This document shows, in pieces, positions 33,401-44,450 of a DNA stretch of 64,000 nucleotides. Location of the stretch: assembly GCA_011317545.1 (NCBI GenBank), contig WUJK01000005.1:2728001-2792000 (forward strand), given 5' to 3'. Each line of letters opens with the position of its first letter. Positions within the stretch are counted from its first letter, which is position 1. The notes under the pieces are model-generated. The model made no database searches, was not told where the DNA came from, and was given only the letters and a program-made list of their open reading frames with translations. The stretch is from Coniella vitis. Its lineage: Eukaryota; Ascomycota; Sordariomycetes; Diaporthales; Schizoparmaceae. Both the position numbers and the translations under genes were made by a program.

Positions 33401-33483
33401 GTGATGGCCTGAGGCTGGTTTGCGTCGTAGATTCCGTCGTGTTGTCCTGGGGCGTTGAAGGATGGTTGAAAGGGACTACTCAT
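30478..33483 (-). CDS. vid30: Vid30/Gid1 (RanBPM-type) scaffold of the GID/CTLH E3 ubiquitin ligase
   Basis: Scaffold of the GID/CTLH complex that ubiquitinates gluconeogenic enzymes and other substrates. Seven exons (33483-32561, 32439-32216, 32116-31992, 31555-31463, 31401-31248, 31183-30704, 30632-30478) join without a frame break to 717 residues. Residues 1 to about 245 are Ser/Gln-rich and disordered. The SPRY domain (about 250-424) shows YYFEVTIL, TTIGIGFSSKNV, RAPGWEPESWGYHGDDG and INFRTNNAFFTKNG, ending in QTEFIYDINGLMK. LisH (about 445-477) reads ETDLIQQLVLQFLQHDGYVE; CTLH follows (about 503-560, IRRAILDGDIDKAL, FRLRCRKFIEMIRR); a CRA region closes the protein (about 600-715). An acidic linker (EDVDMDDDVEDFD) separates CTLH from CRA. 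Intron 3 (31556-31991, 436 nt) keeps the frame only if it uses a GC donor (AAG|GCATGT). Confidence 0.93.
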
Positions 33484-35917
33484 AGTCGTCCACAGGTGCC
33501 TGGTCGTCGCCTCGAATACCGTGCTGGGGAGGAAACTCGAGGATTGTAGTGTGACGGGTTGTATCAGTGGGATGGAACGGTGGCTTCGAAGCTTGCAGAA
33601 GAGGTGCTCGCCGGTTCAGCAGCTCTCGGGCTGACCAAGTCGAGGAGGTTTTGCGCAGTGAGGAGGCTTGTAAGAGCCGTTTGATCAGTCAGTACCTAGG
33701 TAGTTCTGTAATGTTTCGTAGGTCAAGACACAGCTGCTGGCTCGCCAAGGACACGTCGCAGTGGTGGAAGGCACTCACTCGATAGTGTGCGTGGTAGAAG
33801 TGTCGTCCGTGACCTTTGTGGCCGAGTGTTGGTTCTAAGCCAGGCCCAGGCCGGAATGGGATGCACCACCTTTTGGGGACGTTGGGAAGTGGAGGCACGT
33901 CACTGGGTTCCCGCGCTCAGTCGAGACAGGGGAGCCAAACAAAACGACAAGAGGGTAGCCCGGAACAAAAGGCCCTTGTCTGCCAGCAGGACGAGCGGGT
34001 CTGGTACAATGAAGCAAGAGAAGCCTTGGGCGGCGGGAGGTGCAGTCAAAATGGTTCAGCAGGCACGTCGCAAGAGAGGTTGCAAGTCGGAGTAGTTGGC
34101 AGAGTGGTTTGGCGGAGAAAGAGGACGTTGCCTATCCACACTGTTGGTTGTTATCATATCACGAGGGGTCCAGATAGTGGGAGCAGCGCTGCTTGGGGTA
34201 TAGCAGTATCCTATGTAGCTGCTGCTCCTTGGCACAAGTAGCAGCTACCCGAAGTACAATGGGTGGCAGTACATACTACGGCATGTGCCCCAGCGTCGGA
34301 GGCGGAGGCGATGATGCATCGATGTCTCCACTGAGCTTGTGCGCCACTACTATGCTCACTGCTCCCCACTCAGCACAGAGGTATATACTATGTACTTATG
34401 TACTTTGGTCAGTGGGCAAGAATATGGGGTAAGTAAAAGGCACGCCAACAGGCCATGAACCAACAACATCCAGCACTACACCGTCTACACCAGTGTCTGT
34501 TCATTCTCACAATGCAATCAATCTGAGAGCAGGCCAGTTAGACATGCAATTCGAACACCACACGTGCTTCTCCTTGGTATTTCAATATGCAATATCATAT
34601 CTTGAGCTATGGCTTGGATTCATGCGGTATTTTTTTCAGCTACTTAGTAGCCTAGTCGCCAACTTCCTCCAACCCGAAAACAGCCGCTGCCACTATGTTT
34701 GCTACCTATTTAGGTACTTACAAATCGGATACGGTCCGGTGCCGACAACGCTTGCTCCCTTTGACTTATCTGTCGCTGAACCCAGAGCCAAAAGACATGG
34801 CACATCTCTTCATCAATCCATCACGACGTGGGAGGATGCGAGAAATTATTGTTTACAAGATCGAAGTTTACCCACACCTAGGGACCCGGGGGAAGGAAGG
34901 CTCCGTTGAAGGGGATTTGGTCGGACTTGATGCCATCTCTCGTGCACTTTTGCACCATGTTGAGGAACAATGACGACAAGAGAAAAGTTGCTCTCCTACT
35001 GATATGTAGCCAATAGGGGAGTAAAGCTGCCAAAGCTCGGTTCAAGCTCATCAAGTTTGGTTTTGGCAAAGAATAGTTGCAAACTGTCACTGTAAAATGG
35101 CGTTCAATATGTATCAGATCCTGTACTATCTTGCCATAGGGCACCTTGAAGTCCCATACCAGCTCAGGGCCTATCATTACTTATTTACCATTCAGGGCTT
35201 CTACCCAAATATATATTGTAGGTCTCGACCGAGTTTTCCGAGCTGACTACGAGATAGTGCGGCAAGCTGCAACGTGTCGAATACAGAAAGGACAGGAACC
35301 TTCCTTTGTTGACATGCTTTTGACTCGCTTTATTGGCGGTCCTCTGTTCCGCTAGTGCGAAAGTATCTTTGACTCTGCCCAGAACCTAACTGATAAGCCA
35401 TCTCCCAGAGAGCATGTCACAAGTGGACGGTGGGAGGAACATCGACGAACCAGTCACAATAAACATGGCAAAAGTACTGTGAAAAATGTAGCAATGCAAC
35501 ATACAATTTCTCAAAATGCCAGTCCGAACACTAGCTAGAACTATTAAGACGTCCTTCTATACAATTTAACGCATATTCTGATATTCATGAAACCCCTGAA
35601 ACGCCGTGTTCAACATGACAGCAAGGAGCTGTGAAGCGAGTCCGTCAACGCCATCCGAGCATGATATCTTTTTGTTTCCATGAGCCCCAGTATGACAACA
35701 GAGCACAGGGACGGACCGCAAGCCGGGTCAACAATCTCACTTGCCCCAGATCAGTGGTACCTGCAACCGGCGGCCCTTTTTCCCATGATTGAAACCCCCC
35801 ATAAACGCCGTTGTATTATACTCCACCGTCCAGAAAACCATAAGTCAAATAAAAGAGTCGTAAGTCGCGAAATGATGGTCCATGTGGCATTAGTACATGT
35901 GTTGGGAGCGACGATAT
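33484..35917. other. Intergenic region, no gene supported
   Basis: VID30 promoter on the left and IES4 3' end on the right. Frames of 70-140 codons are of mixed composition with no domain. A partial palindromic motif (TACTATGTAC) sits at 34386-34395. Confidence 0.5.
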
Positions 35918-36790
35918 CTATGCACCGGCTGAGATGGCCACAGGAGCGGGCGACGAGGCTTGGATGCTAGGGACGCTCTGCATCTCGACGTCTCCGCCAG
36001 AGTTGCTGTTCTCGGATTTGGCAGGCGGTTGTCCGTTTTCCTTGTTCTCCTTGGAACTATCTGCAGTAGAGACGGCGGTGGACGTAGGCAGTTCGTCGGG
36101 AGTAGCTTCGACAGGCTTTGGCTTAGCAGGAGCAGTCCAGCGATGGATTTCCCATTCGACGCCAGTGAAGGTTTTGAGACGGAAGCTGCCCTTGTTCCAC
36201 TTGCGGCATGGCTTGCCAGAGCGGTCAAGGGCACGCAGGCCAGCGTTGATGGCACCTTGGTTTGCCTTGGGGCCCAGTCGGTGGGCATTCGCTCGGGCGG
36301 GCTCGAGAGTACCGTCTTCCCTGTGAAGATTGTCAGCAATCAGTTTTTGATGCATCGCTGGAGAATGGTGGACGGCGACTTACATTCGCTGCCTTTTCTT
36401 AGGACCAGGCTTTCCGCGGACCTTTGCCGTTCCATCACCGTTCACTGCAGCTGCGGACCTCTTGACGCCCTTCTTCTTGTTGTCGGGGGGGGCCATTGCA
36501 GGTGGGACGGGGGTGCCGCCATTTGCAGGCGTAGCCAAGCTGGATTCGGAGGCAAGATCGGGGTTCGACTCAGCAGCAGGAGCTGGCTGGGGAGTTGAAG
36601 CACCGGGCGACTCCTTGATGTCCTGCATTGGGGTGTCTTCCTTGACGGCGGGCTGATAGTTGGGATCGATGATGGCCCGCAACTTATCAACAGACACCTT
36701 GAGAGTAACGAGCTTGGAGTCTTTGCTGCTCGAGGGCTTGCGCTGCTTGTCCTTTGCAGGCATAGCGTTTCTGCTGGTGGCGTGGGCCAT
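35918..36790 (-). CDS. ies4: INO80 chromatin-remodelling complex subunit Ies4
   Basis: Small subunit of the INO80 ATP-dependent chromatin remodeller in the nucleus. Exons 36384-36790 and 35918-36320, with a 63-nt intron in phase 2, give 269 residues. The N-terminal signature KLVTLKVSVDKLRAIIDPNY (about residues 24-43) and the mid-protein basic block VRGKPGPKKRQRM followed by EDG are typical of the fungal Ies4 family. After the intron comes a conserved part (ANAHRLGPKANQGAINAGLR, then KTFTGVEWEIHRW) and a Ser/Glu-rich tail. The ATG at 36790 was chosen because the frame upstream (to 36979) codes an unlikely Cys/Phe/Pro-rich lead. The next Met, ten codons in, is also possible. Separate promoter from VID30, 2.4 kb away. 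Confidence 0.82.
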
Positions 36791-39700
36791 TGTTGCTTTG
36801 AAGAACGCGCGGGCAACTTTTTTTCTTTCCAATCTCTCTTGCTTTGTGGAGGTTTGGTTGTGGTTTGCAAATGATTGAGTAGAGATCGCTGACCCGCGTG
36901 GCAGATGTTTCAATGCCTTTCGGGGGTCAGGATCCGGATGCCAAAAAAGGAAGAGACAGAGACAGGGAAAAGTGGTCAAATTGCGTGGGAGGGTGAGTGT
37001 GCGTTCTGTTGTTGGCGAGTCACTGTTTTTTTCGCTGGCTGGCGGACTGCCGGTTGCTTTATCAGGTGGTGAGCAGACCGATCGGCCTTGTGGTCAGGTG
37101 GGTAGCAGAAGAATGATGGGGGTTTGTTTGGCTGCGGCGGTGGGATGCAGAAAAGTCAGCTGGCGGGGTGGTGCAGGCTGCGAGTTGGTGGTTATGGTGG
37201 TTTTGGGATATGGTGGGCGTGGGCGGCGGTGATGATGACGAGAAAAGAGAAGTGTAGGAGGGAAATGTGATGGGCGGGCGATGGTGGGAGGAATCCATCG
37301 CCTGGGCTTGTTTTATTGCTGCCCGGTGCGCGGTGGGAAGGGAAACGTTCAAGTTTCGATGGTGCCGCTCGCGCTTCAGTCATGGTGCTGTGCTGGGCTG
37401 AGGTGGCCAGCCCTCTTTCGCTCCCTCTGAAGACGGACGGCTTTTTGGCTCGTAGGAGGAAATGGGAACTTCGCCAGCCCGGGCGAGCAACCTTGTTGAG
37501 CCTGCCCTGCATCTGTGCCGCGGCCCCGTCGCGCCTAGCCTGGGCTGACATAATGGCGCGGGTACGGGGGTACATGTGACACGGTACATAGTACTCTGTA
37601 CCTTGGACCCTGCCCTGCTCTTTCCTTCTTTTCCTTTTGCAGCGCAGGGTCTTTTCTCTTTCCTTTTCGGCATGTGTGTTGTGAAGCATTCGGACTTTCC
37701 GTTCGGGTGCCAGATACCTGCATCAAAGTATCTACAAGATGAGAGATTGATGTTCCCTCTTATTCCGAAGTTCCAAAGTCCCTCTGCCCAGTCTTATCCC
37801 ATGCCATCTCATTGCATTCCTTGCCGAAGTGGATGGTGAGATTGAGAGTCAGAATGAGAGATAGCAGCAGGCCAGGCAAATTGGAGTCTGTGCTCCGCCA
37901 ACTTTGAACGCACATAGGTTTTCTGCAGGCACAGAGTACATAAGCAAAAGGGTAGGGCCCCGTCACACTGCTATCGCCCCCTCCCTGGATCGCACGGCAA
38001 GTGCCAGCCAGTCCTGGCCAGATGTGTTAGCGAGTGACGGGCTGCCCCGGGCTGCCCTGGCTGCTCATCGTCGCCAATCGCCAGCCGCCAGAGCTTCTCT
38101 CTGCCTCACAATCTCCGGATACCCGCTGCAGCACGCACTGAACGACAGCCAGCCTCAACGAGGATTGCTGTTGGTTTGCTGCCACGCCAGGGAAAGGGGC
38201 TCTCTCATTTTAACATGACATCTGAGGCTTCCCTTTTCTTTCTGCAACAAGCCGATCCAGCTGGCCTCTACTTTGTTGCCTCCCCTCGCGCACACACTGT
38301 GCCATGCCATCTGGAGTGGGAAAATAGAACGGGGAAAAGGATGAGCACACGCCATTTGCGTCTTGGTTGTGCCGAGCTAACAAGCCAAGCCAACAACGAC
38401 AAGACTATCACAGAAGCGGAGGCGAAAAAACGCAGACCAACAAGAGGGGAGCTACTCGGTTTTAATCACGCACCCGCGTGCACAGAAAAGTCTTGAAGAA
38501 CCCACCCCTCCTTCTCTCGATCCAGCTTTTGTCCCGGCTCCGTGACTCTGTCGATGTCATGCTCCCCATCCTCCTGCCTTGGTGATGCTCGCTAGTCAGC
38601 CTTCTGGCCTTCGACACTTCCCAGCTGGCTACCCACCCAGTCAGTATGTGGTACTTACTGCACGACAGAGCTTGCCTCGCACCAACAATTCTTTTGACGA
38701 CACAATGCGTCATGTGCCAACCTTCGCAATCCGGCCTCTGCCATGACCAGTGGGGCTGTTGCTTACAATATTGCAGCAAACTCGCGTCCATGGCAGCAGC
38801 AATACTATGTAGTAGCAGCATGCAATCAATCAATGGCGCGACTAGAGAAAAGGAGTCGACGGACAACTTGCATCAGCCCCCTGGACGGGCTCCTCCTCAC
38901 TGAGATGGTCCCAACGCAACGCAACGCAATGCACCAGAGCGATCAACCACCCAGAATTGATCCAAGTATGACCTGTGGGTTTCAGACACGAGGCCAACAA
39001 CGGCAGCATAGCCAACAAAGAAGGTAACAATAAGAAAAGAATGAACGCCCCAAGGACTAACAAACTTCAGACGACAAATCAACCGAGAACAAGTGTCTGT
39101 GTTTCCGTACTTTGGCGGGTTCTGGCCCTAGCTTGGACAACCCAATGCAACTCGCAACTGCAGCCAAAGGAAAAGGCACCAAAAACAACTTCCCCATGAA
39201 CCTATCATCCCTATCACTTGTACATCTCTCGTAGATTACCGGTTCAGCCGTGAAACTGCCGGGAGCAGTGACCTTGCTGGGGAGTGCAGCGCAAGCAATC
39301 GTAGCGCATCGACTGCACCGCCCCTGTTAGCTTCTGATGGATTCAGCAACCATCAACCCCTATGCAAAGGGTAATCGCATACTTGATGTCCTCGCTCCCG
39401 TGTAGAAGCTGATACTCGCCAAGCAGCTCGAGCCTTGCAGCGGTCAAGATAATGTACTTCGGCTGCAAAATAAGATTCTCAACAAAATTTGCAGAATGCT
39501 TGATTGAGCACCAATACAGCCCTGCACAGTATCGACTGAATATCTGCCAAAGCCCGAAACGAAAGACAATGCATTCAACCTCCCTTCGTAACCCTGGGTG
39601 AGCGGGGCAACACGGTCACGTAGCCCATCCCTTTCACGCGGCCATCAGGTTGGGAAACTTTAACCACTCATCAAAGAAAAACCAGATACTGAGCCTATAT

Positions 39701-40283
39701 TGATATCCAAACACAGAAAGCCAATGACAGAAGGGAAACAAGTTTGGAACCCAGGATATAATATATAGATCCCCAACGGGCAATTGAAAGGGACGGGCGC
39801 GCGCCATGTTGTCGATGGACTGGTATGGTTTCCTCAGCTCCGTCCAATGGCTGTCACCGAATACGCAGCCTTGCCGAGGGCTATGCGATCTAGTCTCCCA
39901 GAAACTGTTCATGTTGCATACCCAAGGACCCGTGACAAGAACCGAAGAGTGAAGGTAATCGAAGTATTATATCGGCTGCGGACAAGTGGCACTTCAAAAG
40001 AGACGTAAACAGCTAGCTACCACGATACTCCAGTATGACCTGGCTAGTCTTCTTCTCAACCCTTGCTACTTTCTTAATTGGCATCCTAGACATCATCTAA
40101 AGGAGAAGCAAGATGACGTTACATGTCCCGGTTGTTTTTGCCTAAATGGCCTCTTGTCAAAATGGGTACATACATAGTACTGCTTCCACAGCTTGCTACA
40201 TACCAACTCTTGCCCAAGCCTAGTCAGTGGCTTACACAATCTGAGAGCATCCATGGTATTCATGCGTACGTACAAAATCAACC
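36791..40283. other. Intergenic region, no gene supported
   Basis: 3.5 kb between IES4 and the IDO 3' end. The first 600 bp are GT-rich (GTGGGNGG patterns). It carries one exact palindromic motif at 37584 and a partial one at 40171. Open frames up to 165 codons have no family resemblance. Confidence 0.5.
37584..37594. repeat. Palindromic GTAC-ATA-GTAC motif
   Basis: Exact copy about 0.8 kb upstream of the IES4 start codon, embedded in a GTAC-rich stretch (GGTACGGGGGTACATG nearby). Confidence 0.7.
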
Positions 40284-42449
40284 TCACTGGCCCCCTTCCC
40301 TCTCTGCACAATACTTTGCAACCTCCTTCCGCAACGTCTCCTCCTGCCTCCTCACAAGATCCATAATATCCGCCACCTTATCCCCCAACAGCCTCCTCTC
40401 CTGCGCCTCATTCTCACCGGCCACCTGGCCCGCCACATAGCGCATCTCACGCAGCACGGCACTGAGCTGGTTCGGCAGCCAAGTGATGATTGGGCTTCCG
40501 CCTGTAGCTGTCGGGTGTGAGGTGGTTTTGAGGATGTACTCTTTGCCAAAACACCAGTGGCGCCAGCGAAAGTCGCGGACCTGGTTGAGGAGTTGCAGCC
40601 AGAGACGGCGGGATTCCCAGAGTTCCGAGTCGTCCTGGTCTTGGTCGTCGCTGGAAGGAGGGGAAGAAAGGCGGAGGGCAAAGTCACGCATGTTAACGGC
40701 CGTGGACTTGTCGCGGACGTGCTTGAGGAAGGCGCGGTGGTTGGATGGGCGGTACTTGCGGAAATCTTTGAGGATTTCTGTGAGGGGGGTTTCGGGCTGG
40801 TGGTGATGGTGGTATTTGTTGTTAGCTTCTGTTTCATTCCTTCCTGGGTTGGTAGATAGTTGTTGAATGGAGCGGAGAAAGGTCAATGCAATGAACCTTA
40901 CCATTGGGATTTGCAAAAAGTTGTCCATTGTGGGAATCATGGAGTCGTTGGCACCCGACTCCCCACGGAACGACATCGGTTTGCCGTCGTTGATGCCCTC
41001 GTAGATGACGCCGTTGGGGAACATGGACTGGCTGGTGATGCCAAAGATGAAGGTGCGGAAGGTAGTGTAGTCCAATGGCTTGGACTTCATCCACATAGTC
41101 TCCATCTATAGAGTCAAGTAATTGTCAGCAACGTGCCCTGGATCAATGCAGTTGTTGTCGATGCTACTATACGATAACAAAAACAAAGAGGAAGGAGGTA
41201 TCATAGACAAGGTACTAGACTTACAGTAGCATTAATCTTTTGCATGGCACCAAGCATCTTGGCCAAGGCCTTGTTGAGCGCGGCACGGCTCTCGTGCGCT
41301 GCCTCAAGGGCCTCGACGACGCCCGAGACGAGCGCTCCCGAGTTCTTGACCATATCGACATGAACGAGCACGAAGCCAGCCTCGGACGAGGTGTGGTCGA
41401 GGCCATGCTCAAAGGCGCGGATCAGACGCAGGTTGTCGTATTCCATACCCTTGGCTGGGTCCTCGAGGCGGTAGTTGTAGAGGGCATAAGAGCCGGCATA
41501 TTCCATGAAGGGGAGGAAGCCGGTCCTGTATTGGTACTCAAATTAGAGGAATTCATGGTATGATTGGGCGGAATAGGTGAGACGAGATGTCAAGGGAGAG
41601 TAAAGAAAGAAAGAAGAGAAAAAAAAAAAGGAGGGAAAGGGAGAGAAAGAAAAAAAAAAAAGAAGAAGAAGACGGAAAAAAAGAGGGAGAGAGAGAATGC
41701 TTATGTATGAGATATGCAGATGTGTTGGGACGAGACACGACTAAGAGGAGTTGCAACGGGTAGCAACGGGACGAGTGGAAAGGCAGGGTAATAGTCGTCG
41801 ATGACGGTACGTAAGGGGAATCATGACAAGCCAGTAATAGACGGTACGTAGGTCAGGTGGATGGAACAAATGCCTTGAAAGAAAAGCCGCCAAACAGGGG
41901 TGAAGGTGAAGGAGGGTCTCATCGAGACCCCGACAATCCAATACAAGATAAAAATTGAAAGAGAACGAGAATCGGTACTTACAACTCGGCCACTCTAGCC
42001 ATGGGTTTAGCAATGACAGCCGGCAAAGTCTGTCTTCCCAAGCCGTACGGCTCGCCTCTGAGGAATCTCTCGTGACAGGGTTCCAGCAAGTAGGCCGACA
42101 AGAGGAACGAGTAGTCACGGTAGAGTGCATTCATCAGAGGCATGTTCTCCTTGTACTTGTCAACAGCCCAGGTCAAGTCAGGGAAGCCGGCGTCAACGGT
42201 AGGCCCCAGCTGGCTCTTTGCGAGCAAACCGGGCGCTCCCGAGGCCGTCTTGACTGGCATGGCCTGAAGGAGGTCCTCGAGAGGTTGGAACTCTGCGGGC
42301 AGCTGGACGATGGGCTCAGCGCGCGGCAGGAATCCGCGCGGTTTGGAGACCATGAAGGCTTGGAGGGAGTCGTCTTCGGGACGACAGTCCTCCAGAACCT
42401 GGAACTCCTCAGTGGGGACGTAGTCATCCTCAATGCCGACAGAACCCAT
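40284..42449 (-). CDS. bna2: Indoleamine 2,3-dioxygenase
   Basis: Haem enzyme that opens the indole ring of tryptophan to N-formylkynurenine, the first step of the kynurenine route to NAD. Four exons (42449-41983, 41525-41225, 41105-40902, 40796-40284) give 494 residues. Conserved blocks are the N-terminal DYVPTEEFQVLED, then FLPFMEYAGSYALYNYRLED, SMFPNGVIYEG, SFRGESGANDSMIPTMDNFLQIP, and the proximal-haem region RDFRWRHWCFGKEYI with His404, then HPTATGGSPIITWLPNQL. Intron 3 (40797-40901, 105 nt) is a multiple of three without stops, so retention would add 35 residues, but family alignment (IPM joined to PETPLTEIL) supports splicing. Intron 1 (457 nt) is long and AG-rich. Ascomycetes often have several IDO paralogues, so the exact subtype is not settled. 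Confidence 0.95.
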
Positions 42450-44450
42450 GGTGGTGATTGTTGGTGGTGATAGTGTTGGGTGCGACGACAATGGTGATAC
42501 TGATGAGAGAAGACTATAGAAGATGGGTATCAAAAAAAAGCCGAGAAAAAATTGGCTTGTTGTAAAAAAGAGAGTGCTTTGGTTGTCGTGTGAAGCTTGG
42601 TGAAAAGCCTTTGTCCGGGCAGTCGCGGCATGCTGTTGATATAGACAGTGGCCGGAACCATTTCCGCGCCGCAGATTCGAGCGACGACGAAGACCGGAGA
42701 TAGAGTCAATAGCGTTGTCCACTCACGAGAACGACATGCTGGTGATAAGCCAGGGTCACCCAAGACAATGTCCGGGCTCTAGAGCGAGGCCTGACACGTA
42801 TCGCGGTTTCACAGAGCAGAGAAGTCGCCGTCTGCCATGGCGAGGGATGATGTTGGGTTTATCGGCCATCGTGAGATTGTGTTTGTTAGTTGTATGAGTT
42901 GGTTGGAAGCACAAAGAAACAGTGCGCAGCCAAGACTGCCGACAGCCCGAGCATAAAAGTAAACCTGTACCTCGTAGAGAGTCGTCCTATACTGCTGACC
43001 TTTGCTCGCCAATTTGCGACCTCTCTTTGGCTCAGCGCCAGCCTGGGCAGTGGTGGTGGAAGGAGCTCAAGACAGTGGAGGCCACGTCAAATACCGGGCG
43101 ACGTGTAAGTCGGAAGGCGGATGGACGGATTGACCCCACTCCGGGTGCTACGTCTCTGCTTGGCGAATCCGGGAATGGCCACCGAGACCGGGCACCGTGC
43201 AAATACGCAATTCCGGCCAGGTTTAATGACGGGAAGAGGTGGTGCGCATTGCGATGCACAGCGACTGTACATAGTACTATGTACTATGATGCGGGGTAAG
43301 AGTGCGAGGAGGATACTATGTACATCTTGCAGTCCCTTGACAGGTGGCTTGCTGACTCATCAAGAATAACATCTCATGCCATCACATCAAGAAGTGTTCG
43401 TCAGACAGTCAATTCTTTGCTCTCCAGCCTTGGACTTCATGTCCAAGGTTGGATCATCAGATGGTATCCCGTAACTCATCAAATCGTCTTGCATCCGAGA
43501 TTCTTCCCTCGACGCGGTTGTGATACCTGTTCATGAAACGAACTGTTGGTTGCTTACTACTAGGTACCCAGGTACTACCCAGTAATTTCCTTATGGTCTG
43601 CGCTTGGTAGGAAGTGCCATGGTTTCTTACGGCAGGCGCGACCACAATTGTTGGGAAGGTGTCTTAATCGGTTTGAAAACAAGCCAACCTTGGACAAGGT
43701 GATTCCGAGCACTCTTGGGAGTGCATCAACATTCATCGTATCTACACAAAATCTCCAGACGAGGCAGGTCAGTTGGCGCGCGTTGCCTGGTTGCATGATG
43801 GTGCGCCGTGCTGCAGCTACTCGCTCGCTTCACGTTATCCACACACGCTAACGGAACGAGAATACCACGCTGCAGCCACTCTCGCTGCGACGATGGCTTC
43901 CCTTCCTCTACTCTGGGAACGCGCGCCTTTGCATCTTCTTCTCACCACGGCGGTGCCGTAGCCCTCAGCCCTACGTTCTAGGTGCTGGTGCTGGTGCTGT
44001 GGCCCGGGGCGTGGCACAGACTAGGCCCGCTCATACAGAGCATGCATGAAGGATTCGCTTCGACTCCATGGTGCTCACTCGGCGCTGCAGCAACCTTCTT
44101 CAACAGCCTCGTTGGTAGAAGTACCTTGCCGCCATTTCCAGCCACTCAGCTGTCGTGCTGATCATCAAGAACCCCTCCAGGACCGCCCCCCCCCCCGGGC
44201 TTTCTTTCCGATCGGGCGACCTGCACTTCGGCCTGTCCTCTTCTTCGGGACTATCTTTGCGCATCAGCATCTAATCTCCTACTGCCACGGAGTTTTTGGC
44301 ACTCGTCTCCAATCCATCTCTCTTTCATTCGCGGTGTTGATAGTCTTTTGGAGGTATACAAGCCCCTCCAGGAAAACGCCAGTCTTGATGGACTCCATTA
44401 TGTTCTTCAGAGCGCTTCAGATATAGACCGACCGCACAATCCGGCCCGCG
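42450..44450. other. Divergent intergenic region, no gene supported
   Basis: 2 kb between IDO and the membrane protein, transcribed away from each other, so it holds both promoters. It contains the overlapping pair of palindromic motifs at 43267 and a partial one at 43314. A C-run near 44190 precedes the membrane-protein leader. Confidence 0.55.
43267..43284. repeat. Overlapping pair of GTAC-ATA-GTAC palindromes
   Basis: GTACATAGTAC (43267-43277) and its complement form GTACTATGTAC (43274-43284) share one GTAC. The site is about 0.8 kb from the IDO start and 1.2 kb from the membrane-protein start, in their shared upstream region. Confidence 0.75.

Noticed and set aside
42560..42722. Upstream extension of IDO to 42722
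   Set aside because: The frame is open but codes an unlike, Ser/Thr/Phe-rich lead. The ATG at 42449 starts MGSVGIEDDYVP, matching the family's short N-terminus.
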